Positions 8,616-21,402 of a DNA stretch of 64,000 nt are shown here, in pieces; position 1 is the stretch's first letter; every line of letters begins with the position of its first letter. Source of the DNA: Echria macrotheca (taxonomy: Eukaryota > Ascomycota > Sordariomycetes > Sordariales > Schizotheciaceae); assembly GCA_030411725.1 (NCBI GenBank), contig MU839831.1, positions 1,920,158 to 1,984,157 of the forward strand, read 5' to 3'. The translations under genes and the position numbers were made by a program. The notes below the pieces were generated by a model. It searched no databases, was not told the DNA's origin, and saw only the letters and a list, made by a program, of their open reading frames with translations.

Positions 8616-11600
8616 ATGAGTGGCTCGGGTATGGACGACCTGCTCCGGGCTGTGGAACACCACCACACGCAGTACCTGAAGCATCTGCGGCTGTTCCACG
8701 AGGCTACCGCCAAGAATATCCCGGGAAATCTCCCGGGAACCCGAATAGGAACCTCGCCTTTGCCGTCCCCTGCCCTCCGTGCCGTCACGTTTCCGGCCGA
8801 ATCGTCACAGGCTGGTGTCAAGCGCGGTCGACGCTTTACCAACGATGGACTTCCGGATAGCGGTTCCGGGCAGCTCACCCCTTCTCCGCTGGACAGCAAA
8901 CCAGTCCGGCCGGCATCGGTTTACGAGGCTGTCAACGAATCTGTGGACGACCTCGATGAGTTTCTACCCCTGACGGCCGTCCCCCGCCCGCCTACCGAGG
9001 CCGCCCGGAGCAACACCGGCACTGTCACCGAGACGTTCCAGTCCTACGTCTCCAAGCCGCTTCGGAAGGAAACCTTCACAGACGGGGACTTAGTAAACCA
9101 CCTTGTCGCGCTGAGGGAGAAACTCCCGCCCGCCATGATCAAGCTGAGCGAGCGGCTGCCGAGCGAGATCGCGGCTGAGAGTATTCCGGATTTGTTGAAC
9201 CCCGTCGAGGAGGCCTATGCCCACGCCACCTATGATGTCTACGAGGTCGACAAGAATGGCAGACCAGGACCCCCGGAGCAGGCTGCGGGGAATGCGGTGG
9301 TGGAGGCCGAGGTGGATGGTGATCCTGAGAGTCCGGCGGTTGCGTGGTCGAGATTGAGCGAGGTGAATGCCAGGGGAGAGGCAGTCGGGAGGATGACGTG
9401 CGTTTCCCCTTTACTCTTCCATCATCTGAGTCCCGGTTTACTAAAACAAACATATAGAATCCTTCAAGAACCCTCCCCGTTGATGCTAGGCGCCGCCCAC
9501 ATGACACTCCAAAACCACTTCGACATGGACGAGCTCCTCCAACATCTTGTGACGACCGAAGCAAACAAGGGCAAGACCCGCGTATGTATATTGTTTCTCT
9601 CATCTTTTTCCTCCCTCCCCCTTCCCCAATCTCACCCAAACCCAAACCCAAAAACTCAAACCCAAACCTAACCACAAAATAAATAAAAAGGCCTACATGT
9701 CCCGAGCCTACGAACCCAACCCCCTCCGCCAGCGCACCTTCTTCTTCGTCTTCAAGTACTACACAATAGTAGAAGAAGGCCTCACCCCGGCGCCCTGGCA
9801 GGCCTTCGACGCGCGGCCTCCAGACAAGCGATCGCCCGACCACATCGACATCGCCGAGTGCAGTTCCGTCCTCGCGCTTTCGTTGGATGGCGACCACCCG
9901 GCTCGCACCGTAAAGAGCAAAGTCCGGAGGCGCAACAGAGAAGGCAAAATCTACGACACGTTCGCGCCCTGGCACCTGCTCAATGTCCAGTGTTTTCCGG
10001 ACGACGAGCACTCGATGCGCAGCGAGGATTTTGTTGGGAAGCCGTTTTATAATGGGCCCTATGCTTTTTTGAGTTGTCTCGCGATTGAGTATAGGGATGC
10101 GGTGAAACGGTATACGAATTTGAATCAGTCTATATCCAAGTTGATTACGCCGCCTGTGAGTATTTTTTTCTTGTTATTTCTCCCTCCTTTTGTTTTTTTC
10201 CTTCCCCCCCTTTCCCCTTCCCCCCTTTTCCCCTTCCCCCTTTTTCTCTCCCATTTGTTTTTTCCCCCTTCTTTTTTTTTCGTTTCCTTTTTTTCTTCTC
10301 TCCGTCATTTTACCCACACCCCCCTCAACTTTTTTTTCTCTTCCCCTTTCCAAATAAGGGGAGTCAGTCAGACAGATAGACAGACAGACAAGGGAGACAA
10401 CAACAACAGCAACGCTGATAAAGAGACCATAACACTCACTGACACACACACACTGACAAAAAAACAAGAACGCATTCATGTTCGACGCAAAACTGCGCGA
10501 CAAGCTCCTATTCGAAGACAAAGACTTCACCTACTCGCGCCGCTACTTCTGGGCCTACAATACTCTGGGTGTGATCAACGACGGCATCAAGTCGATGCGG
10601 AGCGCCTACCTCGACACCTTTACAAAAGAATTCTGGGCCGGTCGGCATCCGACGCTATGGCCGCATCCTTTGTTCTCTTCGTTGGGAGAAACAATATCGC
10701 CTGACGTGCGCGAGTACTTGTCAAAACTAGAAGGATTGAGGGTGGAGTTGGAGGCGGCGGTGAAGGACCTGCAGGACGTGTACGACCGGAACAACAAGAC
10801 GCGCGACGAGATCCGGTCGCTCAGGGAGCAGCTTTTTAGTGGGAGCTCGGTTAAGGAGTCGAGAAGGGCGATTGAGCAGGGGGATAATATCAAGATCTTG
10901 ACGAGCGTGTCGATGATTTTTTTGCCGTTGACTTTTGTTACTGTAAGTTTTTATCTTTCCCTCCCTCTTTTTTTATCTTCCCGATTTTTTTTCTGGTTAC
11001 CTACCTACACAGAGAAATGAATGATGTGTGCTAATATGGGAGAAATAAAAGTCCGTATTCGGAATCACAAACTTCGAACTCTCGCAAAACGACTGGCAGT
11101 TCCCCGTCACCATGGTCTCGGTCTGCATTCCGTTCTTTCTGCTGATTGTGATATTGCAGACGCAGGCGGCCATGCAGGCTGTCAAGCGGAGTCTTTCCAA
11201 GATGAGGGAGTCCGCCGGCGCGGCGTGGCTGCGCGTTGTGGGGAGTGGTTCGAATGCGAGTCCAGGGGTAGTTAGCGGCAATATAGTAGGGGCTGGTGGT
11301 GGGAATGGTGGTGTTGGATCGAGTGTTCCTGGTGGTGTGAGCGAGGTCGGGAGACGGGCGAGGTTTAGGAAGAGACGGTCGCAGATGCGACGGCCGGTCG
11401 GTACCGGTGTCAATGTGAGTCCAAGGGGTGGTGGGACTGGAGGAGGTGGAGGAGGAGATGTGGTTATGATGAGGAGGACGCAGTCGCAGGTCCAGGTGAC
11501 AGTGCAGCACGGTCAGAAGAAGAAACCGTTTTGGTCGAGGCTGAGGGGGCGTGGTGTTGGGTTCTGGGGGTGGGATCGGACTCGGAAGAAAGAGGTGCTG

Positions 11601-11636
11601 GACCTGGGACGTGTGAAGGAGGATGAGATTGTATGA
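8616..11636 (+). CDS. CorA-like Mg2+ transporter family protein
   Basis: Five exons: 8616-9397, 9458-9581, 9691-10155, 10469-10942 and 11052-11636, giving 809 residues. Introns are 60, 109, 313 and 109 nt. The third is unusually long and low in complexity, with the acceptor (CTGAC...ACAAG) chosen for frame continuity into NAFMFDAKL. A ~600-residue cytosolic N-terminus, with a predicted coiled coil (KLEGLRVELEAAVKDLQ), precedes two membrane segments, SMIFLPLTFVTSVFGITN and VSVCIPFFLLIVIL. The loop signature is GITN where classical CorA has GMN, a pattern I associate with divergent fungal CorA-like proteins, so ion specificity is open. The C-terminus is a long basic Gly/Arg-rich tail. The role as divalent-cation channel is inferred from fold. 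It converges with SKI3. Confidence 0.82.
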
Positions 11637-12077
11637 TTGGACTTTGGTGCATTTTTACTTCATGAGCGAGCCGTGTCATTCCATGATGCTTCCCACGGGT
11701 GTGACCGAGAACTGAACGTATTTTGATACCTGGGTGCTTCAAAGGTTCAGAAGATGGAACTTGCTTTGCAGAGTTACCTACGGGACGGTACATGTGGTGG
11801 TCGAAGATACGCTTCTTGGCCTCGCTGTTCCTACAGTCTAGATATCCACACAGAGGATCTCCCTCCCTACTGATGCCATCCCAAGAACGACTCAAGCGCT
11901 AGTATATCCCTTCCAGCGGTAACAACTGGATACTCAACAACGCCATTGGCTCTGCTGAAGCGAGACGCCCGTCTCTTGATACGCAAATACAACCCGCGCA
12001 TTGAACCCGTGTACGCGTTCATAACCATCATGATACACAGCCTTCAAGGCACATCTGTCAGGGACAAAAACAAGAAG
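11637..12077. other. Convergent 3' intergenic region CorA-like/SKI3
   Basis: 441 bp between two facing stop codons. Nothing beyond 3'-flanking sequence was recognised. Confidence 0.5.
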
Positions 12078-15000
12078 CTATGCTCCAACAGCCTCCACCA
12101 CAGCAGTCCATCCAGCCCACTCCCACGGCGCTACCATAATCGCCATCTGCGCGTCCGCCGGCAGCCCCGTCCGCGCATACGCTAATCCCATATCCTCATC
12201 CGTCAGATCACCGTGCGGCGGTGCGCCCTTCCGCGCCACGCGCAACCCCATCGCCGCAGCACCATCGCCGTCATTGCCCAGCGCGGCCAGTTCCGACCAT
12301 CCGTGCGGCAGGTACGGATGGTACATTATATCCATCTGTGCATGCGCCTTCGCACCCTCTGGTCCCTGGCCCGCTCCCAAGACGGCAATGGCTCGCATCA
12401 CGTCGCCTAGCTGGGCTTGTTGGGCACCCGTAACACCCGTGACGCTGGCTCTGAGACTCTGGAGTCGCTGACCCACTGCCTCTAGGCTCTCAACGTCGTC
12501 GTCCAACAGCGCGATGACACCCAACAGCAAAGCAGATTGCACATGGTGGGGTTCTCGCCTGATGACTTCAGACAGCACCTCGCGCGCTCGCTCTCTGGAT
12601 TCCTCTGCACCGGTGGCCCACAAGACCTGGGCGAGGATACATCGAGTGTCCGGATTCCCGTCAGATTCTTGTAGCGCACTCTCAAAGCAGGCCACGGCGT
12701 CCTCAATGTGATCCAGGTAATACTGTGCCAGCCCCATGGTAACATGGGCACTGAGACGAACCTTTTTGCGCTCCTCGGCCGTCAACTCACTCTCTGGACC
12801 CTCCTCGTTGCTGAGATCGATGGCAAGCTCGCCAGACGCGACGGCCTCATCATAAGCACCAACAGCGAGGTAGGACCGAGCCAAATCAGCCTTGGCGATG
12901 GCATACTGCTTCAGGGCCTCGGGCGATTCCGTAACCTCGAAGCGAGCCTCGGCCACCCGACAAATCTCCTCCAGTACGACCACAGCTCGGTCGCTCTCAT
13001 GGGCGCGCTCCTGGAAAAGAGCACCAAGATGGTTGTACGCCAGATCTTGTGGTGACATCGACTGGAGCTGGCTGAGGGCCAAGATGGGTTGCAATAGCAT
13101 CGTTATCGGCTGCTCCGACGACGACGTCAGGATGTGGTCAAACACAGAGACGGGATAGAGACGTCGAGTGGCAGCAGAAGAACTCTCGGAAATGTCCATG
13201 GCATGTGTGAAGAGACCCCGGGCTTCCTTGGCGTCTCCCAAGAGCAAGGCGACAAGTCCCTGTCCCAGCCAGGCATGGGCGTAATCAGGGTCTGCCGATT
13301 GGGCCTTGGTGAAGATCTCATTGGCAAGGACGACATCATTCTGGAGGAGAGCCAACGTGCCGAGGTTTGTCCAGGCGTGTGCGCCCCGCTCGTTGAGATA
13401 CAAGCTGCGGACGAAAGAGTGCTGCGCTACCGAGGGATTGACCTCGCTGGTTACCACGCCAAGTGCATTCCAGAACTCGGAGTTGCCCGCCTCGAGCTCG
13501 ATGGCCCGCTTGAAGCAGGCAATGGCCGCCTTCAGGTATCTCGTCGACTTTTTCCTGAATTTCCACGGGAGACACATGTGCGCCCGGTACTCTGCCCAGC
13601 CCAGATTGTAGTATGCCACCGCATGGGCATGTGTGTCGCTCGCCGAGACATGGACAGCGCGTTTATGGGCTAGGATTGTTGCCTCTATAACTTTCGTCAG
13701 GTCGACTCCCATGGTCTCGTCTTCCGGGAAGATACCGGCGGTGGCGATAACCCCCGTACCAACACTGTCGACGTCTCGGAAGACCTGATATTCCTCGGCG
13801 TTGTCGTCGTTGCCTATCAGGTCTCGAACATTCTCTGTAGGGAACTCCGAAATTCGGCCTTGGATGCTGGAGAAGAGCGCGCAAGCATCCCCGACCGCTT
13901 TCCAGAAATTGAAAGTTTCTGTAATGGCAGCAGGAGCGCGACTGGCGAAAGCGATTGTTTCCTTTGCGAGACCAATCGCTTTCCCAAAGAATCCCTTATT
14001 CATGCTGTTCATGGCGCTGTCCACCAACGCCTGCATCAAGGAAATCGCAACTCCGTGCTCTTCTGGACGATCGGCGATGACCAGTCGGTAGAGCGAGATG
14101 GCGTCGTCGAACTCTCCGAGCTCCCGCTTAGTTTCGGCCAGAATGAACTTGGTGAACCATGCTTCCCCGGCGGTTTCCGCAGCGGCCGTTTCTTCGAGCT
14201 TCTGCGCATTTAGGATAGCTCTGGTGGCGGCGATATATCTTCCGGACCCGTGGTAACTCTCGCCAAGACCGACCCACGCGTGGTAGTCTTCGGGCGAAAT
14301 CCTGAGGGCGGCTTGGAAGGACACAATGGCCTTGTTGTAGTCTTGCTTGTTCAGCTCAGCAACACCGAGCGCCGCAAACGGCCAGCTGATACCTTTCCTC
14401 TTAGATCCCGGGGGCGGCTTGACCTTTCCAGAGTCCACCACTCTCTGAGCGACCAGCTCAACCCGGTCCCAGTCGCCATCGTCCGCGAACGATCTGGCGA
14501 GCCTTTCGGCAGACTCGACTTCGGACGGAGATAGCTCGACGGCTTTCTGAAAACATTTCCGTGCTCTCTTCTTGTCCTTTGCATAATCTGCGTAGTAGAT
14601 ACCGAGGATGGTGTATGTAGGAGCGTAGTTGAGGTTGCTCTTGAGGGACTCTAAGAAGTAGCTATAAGCTCCCTTTCGGTTCTTGCGCGCCGCTTTTGAC
14701 GTGTCGAGGTTCCAGATACAGTAGCCCAACCGATACTGGGTCTGAGCCAGCAGTTCCTTGTTGACTGGCTGCCCCTTCTTGGTAAGAAGCGGCATGCATT
14801 CTTCCAGCCCCTTTGCGCCACTTGCGTAATCTCCCTTCAATGCCTTCACCCAGGCGGCCTCGGTTCGGACGCGAAGGTTGTCTGGCGCCCGTTTGAGAGC
14901 CCGCTCCAGGAAGTCGATGGCCTCATCATAGTCCTCTTCCTCTTCGTAGATGAGCCCGACTCCGATCAGTGCAGATGTGGAGAGCGGATCATGGTCGAGG

Positions 15001-16394
15001 ACTTTGTCGAACAGGCTCTTCGCCTCCTGGTGATGGCGCGGAGTCTGGTAATACACCAGCGCGGTAGCAAGATACAGTGAAAATGCATCTTCGGTATTCT
15101 GGAACCTCAATCCCGTCTTCTTTCGCTCTTCTTGCACATGTTCCAGGGCCTTGCGCATGAGCTCGACGTTGCTCTCGTGCTCTTCCAAATACTGATAGTA
15201 TTCGCCCATAAGCCGATACGCAAACAGAGAATTGGCGCCGGAAATGCCCTCCGTCATCATCAACAGCCGGTCTTCCTCTGTCACCGGGGCGTACGTCGTG
15301 CTGACTCCCCCTTCGTCATCTTCGCTCTCATCCTCCGACTCAGCAGCCCCCGGAGCTTGGTTCTCTTGTGATTCTTCTTTAGGAAAAGGGGACACGGCGC
15401 TCGTCAGGAAACCCATAACAACCCTACAGAGATCGCTGTCCGGAAAATTCAAGCAGTACTGCCGGAGAATATTGACATCCCACTCCCAGATCTCTTTGTG
15501 ATTCTGCCAGTCTATGCCGATGTCCCAGGCAAACTTGAAAGGGTGTTTGATGATGATCATGTCATTTGCCAATTTCTTGACGAGCTCTGACTCGCGGGTT
15601 TTCTCCTCGCCCGGCGGCCAAGCGAGTAGTCGCTCATGACAGTACAGCAACAACTTCTCCTCGTACGTTCGTCGCAAATCGTCATCAGATGCCCAGTCAA
15701 TGATTTGCCTATAGATGTTGCCGAGTCTGCTCTCGCGATAGACCTCGCGCTTCACCTCTAGCGTGACATCGTTGAGTCGAGCACCGATCCGCGTCCGCCG
15801 CTCCCCGATCAAGCTGTTGATCCTCTTCTTCTCCTCGGCCTCAACGATTTGCGCCTGTGTTTCGTATTGTTGGACGGGAGGCGGGACTCGACCTTCAAGG
15901 GCAGGGTAGATGGGACTTCCAGGTAGGATGAGATCCAGAGCTTCAACGAGCTGGAGGCGGTCTCCTTGGACACGAACATAGTCGATGAACTTGTCCACGG
16001 TATCTTGGCACTTGAACATGTCTTCGGCATCCCGATAGATCTCAGCTAATCTCAAAGTCGCATGCTGATACTGCTTGATCTTCTTGCCGCCTTGGCGTTG
16101 ATACACCTTCACTAGCCCCTGCCAGGCCTGGGCGTCACCGGGCTTGCATTGTGTCGCTTCCAAGTAAGACGCTTCGGATTCATCAAGCTTGTTCTTCTTG
16201 TCCAAGGCAAACGCTTTGAATACGTAGCTGGAACGTGTCAGCGTGTGTGGAGTTTTCTGGGTCCGATGACCTTACGCCTGATAGTTCTTTGGGTCTTTCT
16301 GCAGGATATCGTCTGCGGCCTGGACGACGTTGTCCCATTTCTGTTGTTTAACGGCCTCGTTGACGGCCTTGAGAGCCTGTTTTACGCCCGACAT
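12078..16394 (-). CDS. SKI3: Superkiller protein 3 (SKI3-like TPR subunit of the Ski complex)
   Basis: Two exons, 16394-16276 and 16227-12078, with a 48-nt intron (GTAAGG donor) after YQA; 1422 residues. The start MSGVKQALKAVNEAVKQQKW is typical of fungal Ski3. The whole protein is built of tetratricopeptide repeats, for example SALIGVGLIYEEEEDYDEAI, APTYTILGIYYADYAKDKKR, YHAWVGLGESYHGSGRYIAA, FWNALGVVTSEVNPSVAQHS and AHAWTNLGTLALLQNDVVLA. Ski3 is the scaffold of the cytoplasmic Ski2-Ski3-Ski8 complex, which threads mRNA into the exosome for 3'-5' decay. One acidic insert (SEDESEDDEGG) lies around residue 300. Length matches yeast Ski3 (about 1430). The upstream region of 336 bp is shared with UTP22 on the other strand. 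Confidence 0.93.
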
Positions 16395-16730
16395 TGGTAG
16401 AGGCGCTATGCAGAAACTCTGGTGTATTTTGTGGTTTTTGGTCTTTTCTGGCGGGTCAAGCACCTGAAAGACTCAGGTAAAGACGCTCGTTTGGTGGAAG
16501 AGAGGATGAGCCCTCACGACTGGCTGAATACAGGTGGTTGTGGTCCGTGTGCTATCCCACGACGGTGCTTCTTCCCGGCGAATGATGTGGTGTTGCGGGG
16601 CACGCCAAGCAGACCTTATTCCACTCCCGCTTTCCTTATCGATAAGAACAAAGCGACGAAAAAAAAGCTGCCCGTCTCTCTCGAAAGAGTTCGGCCAGAA
16701 TTAGTCGGAAGAGTCTCAATTTAAGCAACC
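16395..16730. promoter_or_regulatory. Divergent promoter SKI3/UTP22
   Basis: 336 bp between opposite start codons. It contains TTATCGATAAGAAC (GATA-type core on both strands) near 16636 and an A-tract GACGAAAAAAAAGC near 16655. Assignment as a bidirectional promoter follows from geometry. Confidence 0.5.
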
Positions 16731-19700
16731 ATGGAGTCGGCCCCTGCTAAGAGGCGAAAGCTGGACCATTCTCAGACTAAAACCGACAATGCGCTACAGA
16801 CCGCCGCGGTGACGGGGGTTTCGAGATCTAGGGCCTTCGTCCTCGAAACCGAAGAGCTCCTGGACGAGGTCAGCCTGGATTATGCCACGGCCTTCAAGGG
16901 CGCCGATGAGCTCCTCCACAAGATCAAGAGCTCCATCGAGTCAATAGAGCCTCATGAGCCGACCCAGGTAATATCTCCCCAAAAGTTCCAGAACTCAGTT
17001 AACCGAGGGTAGATAACGGAAGCTGCGGCGCGAATCGAAAAGAAACATCGAGTCAAAGTCCCGTTTCCCGACCCGCGGCCGTCCAAGAGCTCGAATTACA
17101 AAGTCTCTGTCGCAAAACCGACTCAGTTCAATGTCGTCGGAAGCTATGTCTCGAAGACCATGGTCAAGACGCAGAAATGTCACACGATCGACATGGTCTT
17201 TTTGATTCCCGCCGAGATCCTGCAAGAAAAAGACTACCTCGATCTGCGATACTTTTACAAGCGAGCCTATGTTTTGGCCCTTGCTTCCGCCGTTCTCCAA
17301 AATGACTTTGGAACCACTGCCGATCTGAGCTATGAGCATCTCCACGGCAACCCTCTTTGCCCGGTGATCGTGCTCCAGCCCCAAGCCCTCGGGGGATCCG
17401 AGAAGCCTTCGTCGGATGAAAACTCTGGAGATGCTCAAACACAAAAGCCTTTGGATTACAGGATACGCATCATACCATGCGCCCCAGACGAATTTTTCCC
17501 CAAGTCTAAGCTTCATCTCGGAGCTAGCCTTGTTCGGAAAGGGAAGGATGGGGACAACAGCTCGGCTTCGCTACCTACTCCGTTTTACAATTCGACGCTG
17601 GTAGCTGAAGGATGTTTCTTCCCGTATCTGAGGGTCCTCCGACAGGCCGAGAAGAGATGCAAGGCCTTCAAGAATGCCTGTATTCTTGGGCGCATCTGGC
17701 TGCAGCAACGCGGTTTCGGCGGAAGCGTTGCGCAAGGTGGCTTTGGTCATTTCGAATGGGCACTGCTACTCGCCCTTCTTCTTCAAGGTGGCGAAAACAA
17801 GGGGAATGCTTCACTCTCGCCTTCTCTCAGCAGCACTCAGCTGTTCAAGGCCATGGTTCAATTTCTGTCAGTCACGAATTTCGCGGAAAAACCCTGCGTG
17901 CTGGGCTCAAGCACAGCTGGGGAGGATATCTCGGATGCGGGACCCGTCATTTATGATTCTGTTCGCCAGCTAAACATCGCCTTCAAGATGAGTCCATGGT
18001 CTGCGGCTATGCTGTATCAACAGGCGCGGTGGACGCGGAACATCCTGAACGACAGCTCTGTTGACCAGTTCAACCCCTGCTTCATCCTCAAAGCTGATCT
18101 CCCTCTGCAAAGCTTTGATATGATTGCTCGACTGAACAGATCCGGCAAGTTTGACGAGACGGCTGAGAGCGATTGCCGGGGCAAAGTCTGGCAGTTCAGC
18201 AGCAAGGTTTACAGGATTCTCAAGCGTGCTCTCTCAGACAAGGAACTGGGTGAGAGGGCGAGACTTATCCATGTGCGACTGCCAGAGTGTGCGCCATGGC
18301 CACTCGCTGAGAAACCAAAGTCGCCGAAGGTGTCTGGCGTCGAGGTTGGCATCCTGTTCGATCCAACAAACGCTGGCCGTACAGTTGACCGCGGCCCGGT
18401 AGCGGGACCGAGCGCACAAGAGAAGGAGGACTGCGAAAAGTTCCGCCGCTTCTGGGGCTCAAAAGCGGAGCTTCGACGATTCGAAGGTGATGGCATTCGC
18501 GAAACGGTGCTGTGGTCGTCGGCCTCGCCATTCGACCTATGCGAAGAGATCATGCGGTATATCCTCAACCTTCACCTCCAGATCGGCGCCCTCGATGACG
18601 ATCTGACATTCTACGGCCATGCCCTTTCCCGGTTGCTCCCCCTGAACCCGACTGACTCAGCTGTCTTCAACGCGGCGAGGAAAGCCTTCACGTCGTTTGA
18701 GAGGGATATCAGGGACCTTGAGGATCTCCCTTTGCAAGTACGCCAGGTTGCCCCTATTTGTCCCGAACTGCGACATGCTTCCGTCAAGTTGCCGCAGCTG
18801 TCGCCATCCAACATAGGATCACAACCAATGGAAGCCGTCATATCGTTTGAGGCATCGGGGAAATGGCCTGAAAGTCTTGCTGCAATTCAGCGTACTAAGA
18901 TCGCCTTTCTCTTGATGATCGGTAATCTGCTGGAAGAAAAGAAGCGCGGTCGGGTCAAGACGTGGGTCGGGCTCGAGGATGGTCAATCGGACATCGAGAA
19001 TCTTGCGTTCCTCGATATTGTTTATGAATCCGGCGCGTCGTTTCGGCTTCGAATCCACAGTGATCTGGAAGAGGCGCTGCTGGAACGACAAACCAAGGAC
19101 AAGACGGTCGAGCAGCACATTCGAACGAGGACGGCCGCATCGCTTGCTACGTTCCGACGGCTGTACACCCACCTTCCCCTCCATACCCAGACCATCTCGA
19201 CATTCGTCACCCGGTTCCCTGCGTTGTCTGGAGCGATCCGACTGCTGAAGCAGTGGTTCAACATGCATAAACTGTCTTACCACTTCACTGACGAGTTTAT
19301 CGAGCTTGTCGCTCTGCACGTATTCATCTCTCCCTATCCTTGGGATGCACCTTCGAGCGCAAACACCGGCTTCTTCCGGGCTCTGCGTTTCCTCGCCCAT
19401 TGGGACTGGCGGTCCGAGCCACTGGTGCTCGACACTGGTGGTGACATGCCACCAGCGGATAGGACTGCGATAGCGACCCGTTTAGAAGCCTGGCGAAAGA
19501 TAGATCCCAGCATGAGCCACACGGTCGTCTTTGTTGCTACCGCTCAGGACACCACAGGGGTGGCCTACACTTCAGTCGACGGACATGCGAAGCCAACCAA
19601 AGTTGTCGCCACTCGAATGACGGCTCTTGCGAAGAGTGCTTCTCGTGTAGTCAGGGAGCAAGGCTTAGCTCTGGACACGAGGACTTTGTTTGTACCGTCT

Positions 19701-20156
19701 CTCAAAGAGTACGACGTGTTGATCTACCTCAATGGAAGGGTGGCTAAGGACACACGGAGGACCTACCCGACGGACGACCCCATAGGTCTTGCCGAGAACC
19801 CTGTTAAACACGGCAAGTTCAAGAATCTGGATGAACGGACTGGACAGGAACCTCTACCGCTCGCGCAGTACCCCTCTCAGGCCCTCCTGAAGCATCTCGA
19901 CGAAGCATACGATGGTGTGCTGGTCTTCTTCCGCGGCGCAGCAGATGATACAACCATCGGCGCGATCTGGAATCCGCAAGCGCAGAGCCGCAAGTTCAAG
20001 ATTAACATGCCAGCTTCTTATAAGCCCGTGGGAACAACTGACTCGGATGAGAGTGATGAGGAGGAGGTCGATGTCGTCCTCAACCGGGAAGGGATCCTGG
20101 CCGAAATCGCCCGGGTGGGTGGTGATCTAATTGAGAAGATCGATATGAAAACGTAG
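16731..20156 (+). CDS. UTP22: UTP22/Nrap-like SSU processome component
   Basis: Two exons, 16731-16967 and 17013-20156, with a 45-nt intron; 1126 residues. The N-terminus MESAPAKRRKLDHSQ carries a basic cluster suited to nuclear import. Family blocks include FNVVGSYVSKTMVKTQKCHT, IDMVFLIPAEILQEKDYLDL, RYFYKRAYVLALA, CILGRIWLQQRGFGGSVAQG and LSGAIRLLKQWFNMHKLSYH. These belong to the Nrap fold of repeated nucleotidyltransferase-like and PAP/OAS1-like domains that have lost catalysis. In yeast, Utp22 is part of the nucleolar UTP-C module with Rrp7 and CK2, acting in 18S rRNA maturation. Length fits fungal orthologues. The window also contains KRE33, another 90S factor. Confidence 0.93.
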
Positions 20157-20399
20157 GGGGACTGGGGACGGTCCATTATGATAGCTAGCATACCATTTAA
20201 TAGCGTTCTCGTTGTGACTTTTTCAACACCATACAAATATCGTGACCAGCTTGGCAGATGCGATTACTTTGTTTCTGTACGGACAAGACCACAAGGAAAC
20301 ATCTAGGGTATGACATGGCTCGCATAACTCAGAGCTCCACGCAACAAAACCATTATTCCTGGAAATCCATCCTGGTATCTTCCTGTTAATCCGTCTCGC

Positions 20400-21402
20400 T
20401 CACTGCACCATGACCTCGGTCTTGGCCGGACCGGCGGCCGGCTCCGGTTTGTCCATATCGACATCCATCTCATCACCCTCGGCGGCCTCGCCCTCGCCCT
20501 CCTCTTCTTCCTCTTCCATCTCCTCCTCACTCTCTCCCTCGATATCGACACTGCCGTCGTCGGACATCTCGTCCTCCTCAGCGCCGTTGGCGACTTCGGC
20601 TTCGGCCGCCTCGCCCTCCACACCGTCCATCTCGGCATCCTTATCGACGACCTCGCCGTTGGCGCCGGCGGCCGCGGTCTCGTCCTCTCCCAGCTCCTCT
20701 GCAAGCTCGTCGGCGCCGTATTCGTCCTCGTCGGCGACGAGGTCGGCCTCGGGTTGCTCGGGAGGGAACTCAGCGGGCGCAGATGCCTCGGAATCCCTGG
20801 TGACGATCTGTTAGCAAAGACGCGCGCGGCGGCGGGGCTAGTAAAAAAACAGCAACATACCACTTGATCGCAAATCGGGTCACACGAGGCTTCTCGGCAA
20901 GCACGTTGCGCTTAATCTTCTCGATGACGGGTTTAGCGGGAGGGTCGTTAGTCAACTCCTCGCTCTCGTATTCATTGTTCACATAGTATCCGACGCGGAC
21001 GAACTCACGGCCGTCGTAGGCGCAAGTGAGCAGGATAACGGTCACGCCGAGGAGTTCGTCGATGGGGATGCGCTTCGTGTCCGGCGGGTCCGCCTCGAAG
21101 ACGAACTTGTTGACGCCGATCGGGATGGGGCCGACGAGGAGAGAGTCGAGCTCTTGGTCGTAGTTGTCTGACTGTGCCGAGCCGACGTAGGTGAGCTTCC
21201 ACTCGAGATCTTTGAGAGATGTGGTTAGCGCGGGGGGGTTCTATCCAGGGATGCGCGACGCTGGAGGGTGGAGGGAGTAGCGCGCAAACAAACCTTTTTC
21301 TAGCGGCTCGAGGCACTCAAAGGTTATCTCGAACTCGTACTTGTCGGTGAACTTGGCGGGGTTGTTCATCACATTGACCCCGAGGAGCGAAACGACCGAC
21401 AT
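20400..21402 (-). CDS. ASF1: Histone chaperone ASF1
   Basis: Three exons: 21402-21294, 21209-20861 and 20796-20400, with introns of 84 nt (GTTTGT donor) and 64 nt (GTATGT donor); 284 residues. The immunoglobulin-like core covers about residues 1-155: MSVVSLLGVNVMNNPAKFTD, FEITFECLEPLEKDLEWKLT, YVGSAQSDNYDQELDSLLVG, VNKFVFEADPPD and VIEKIKRNVLAEKPRVTRFA. The canonical H3-H4-contact region is present. The remaining ~125 residues are an Asp/Glu-rich tail, as in other fungal Asf1 proteins. It delivers H3-H4 in replication-coupled and replication-independent nucleosome assembly. The upstream 949 bp are shared with RNA14. The first intron's donor was picked because it restores LEKDLEWKL. Confidence 0.95.
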
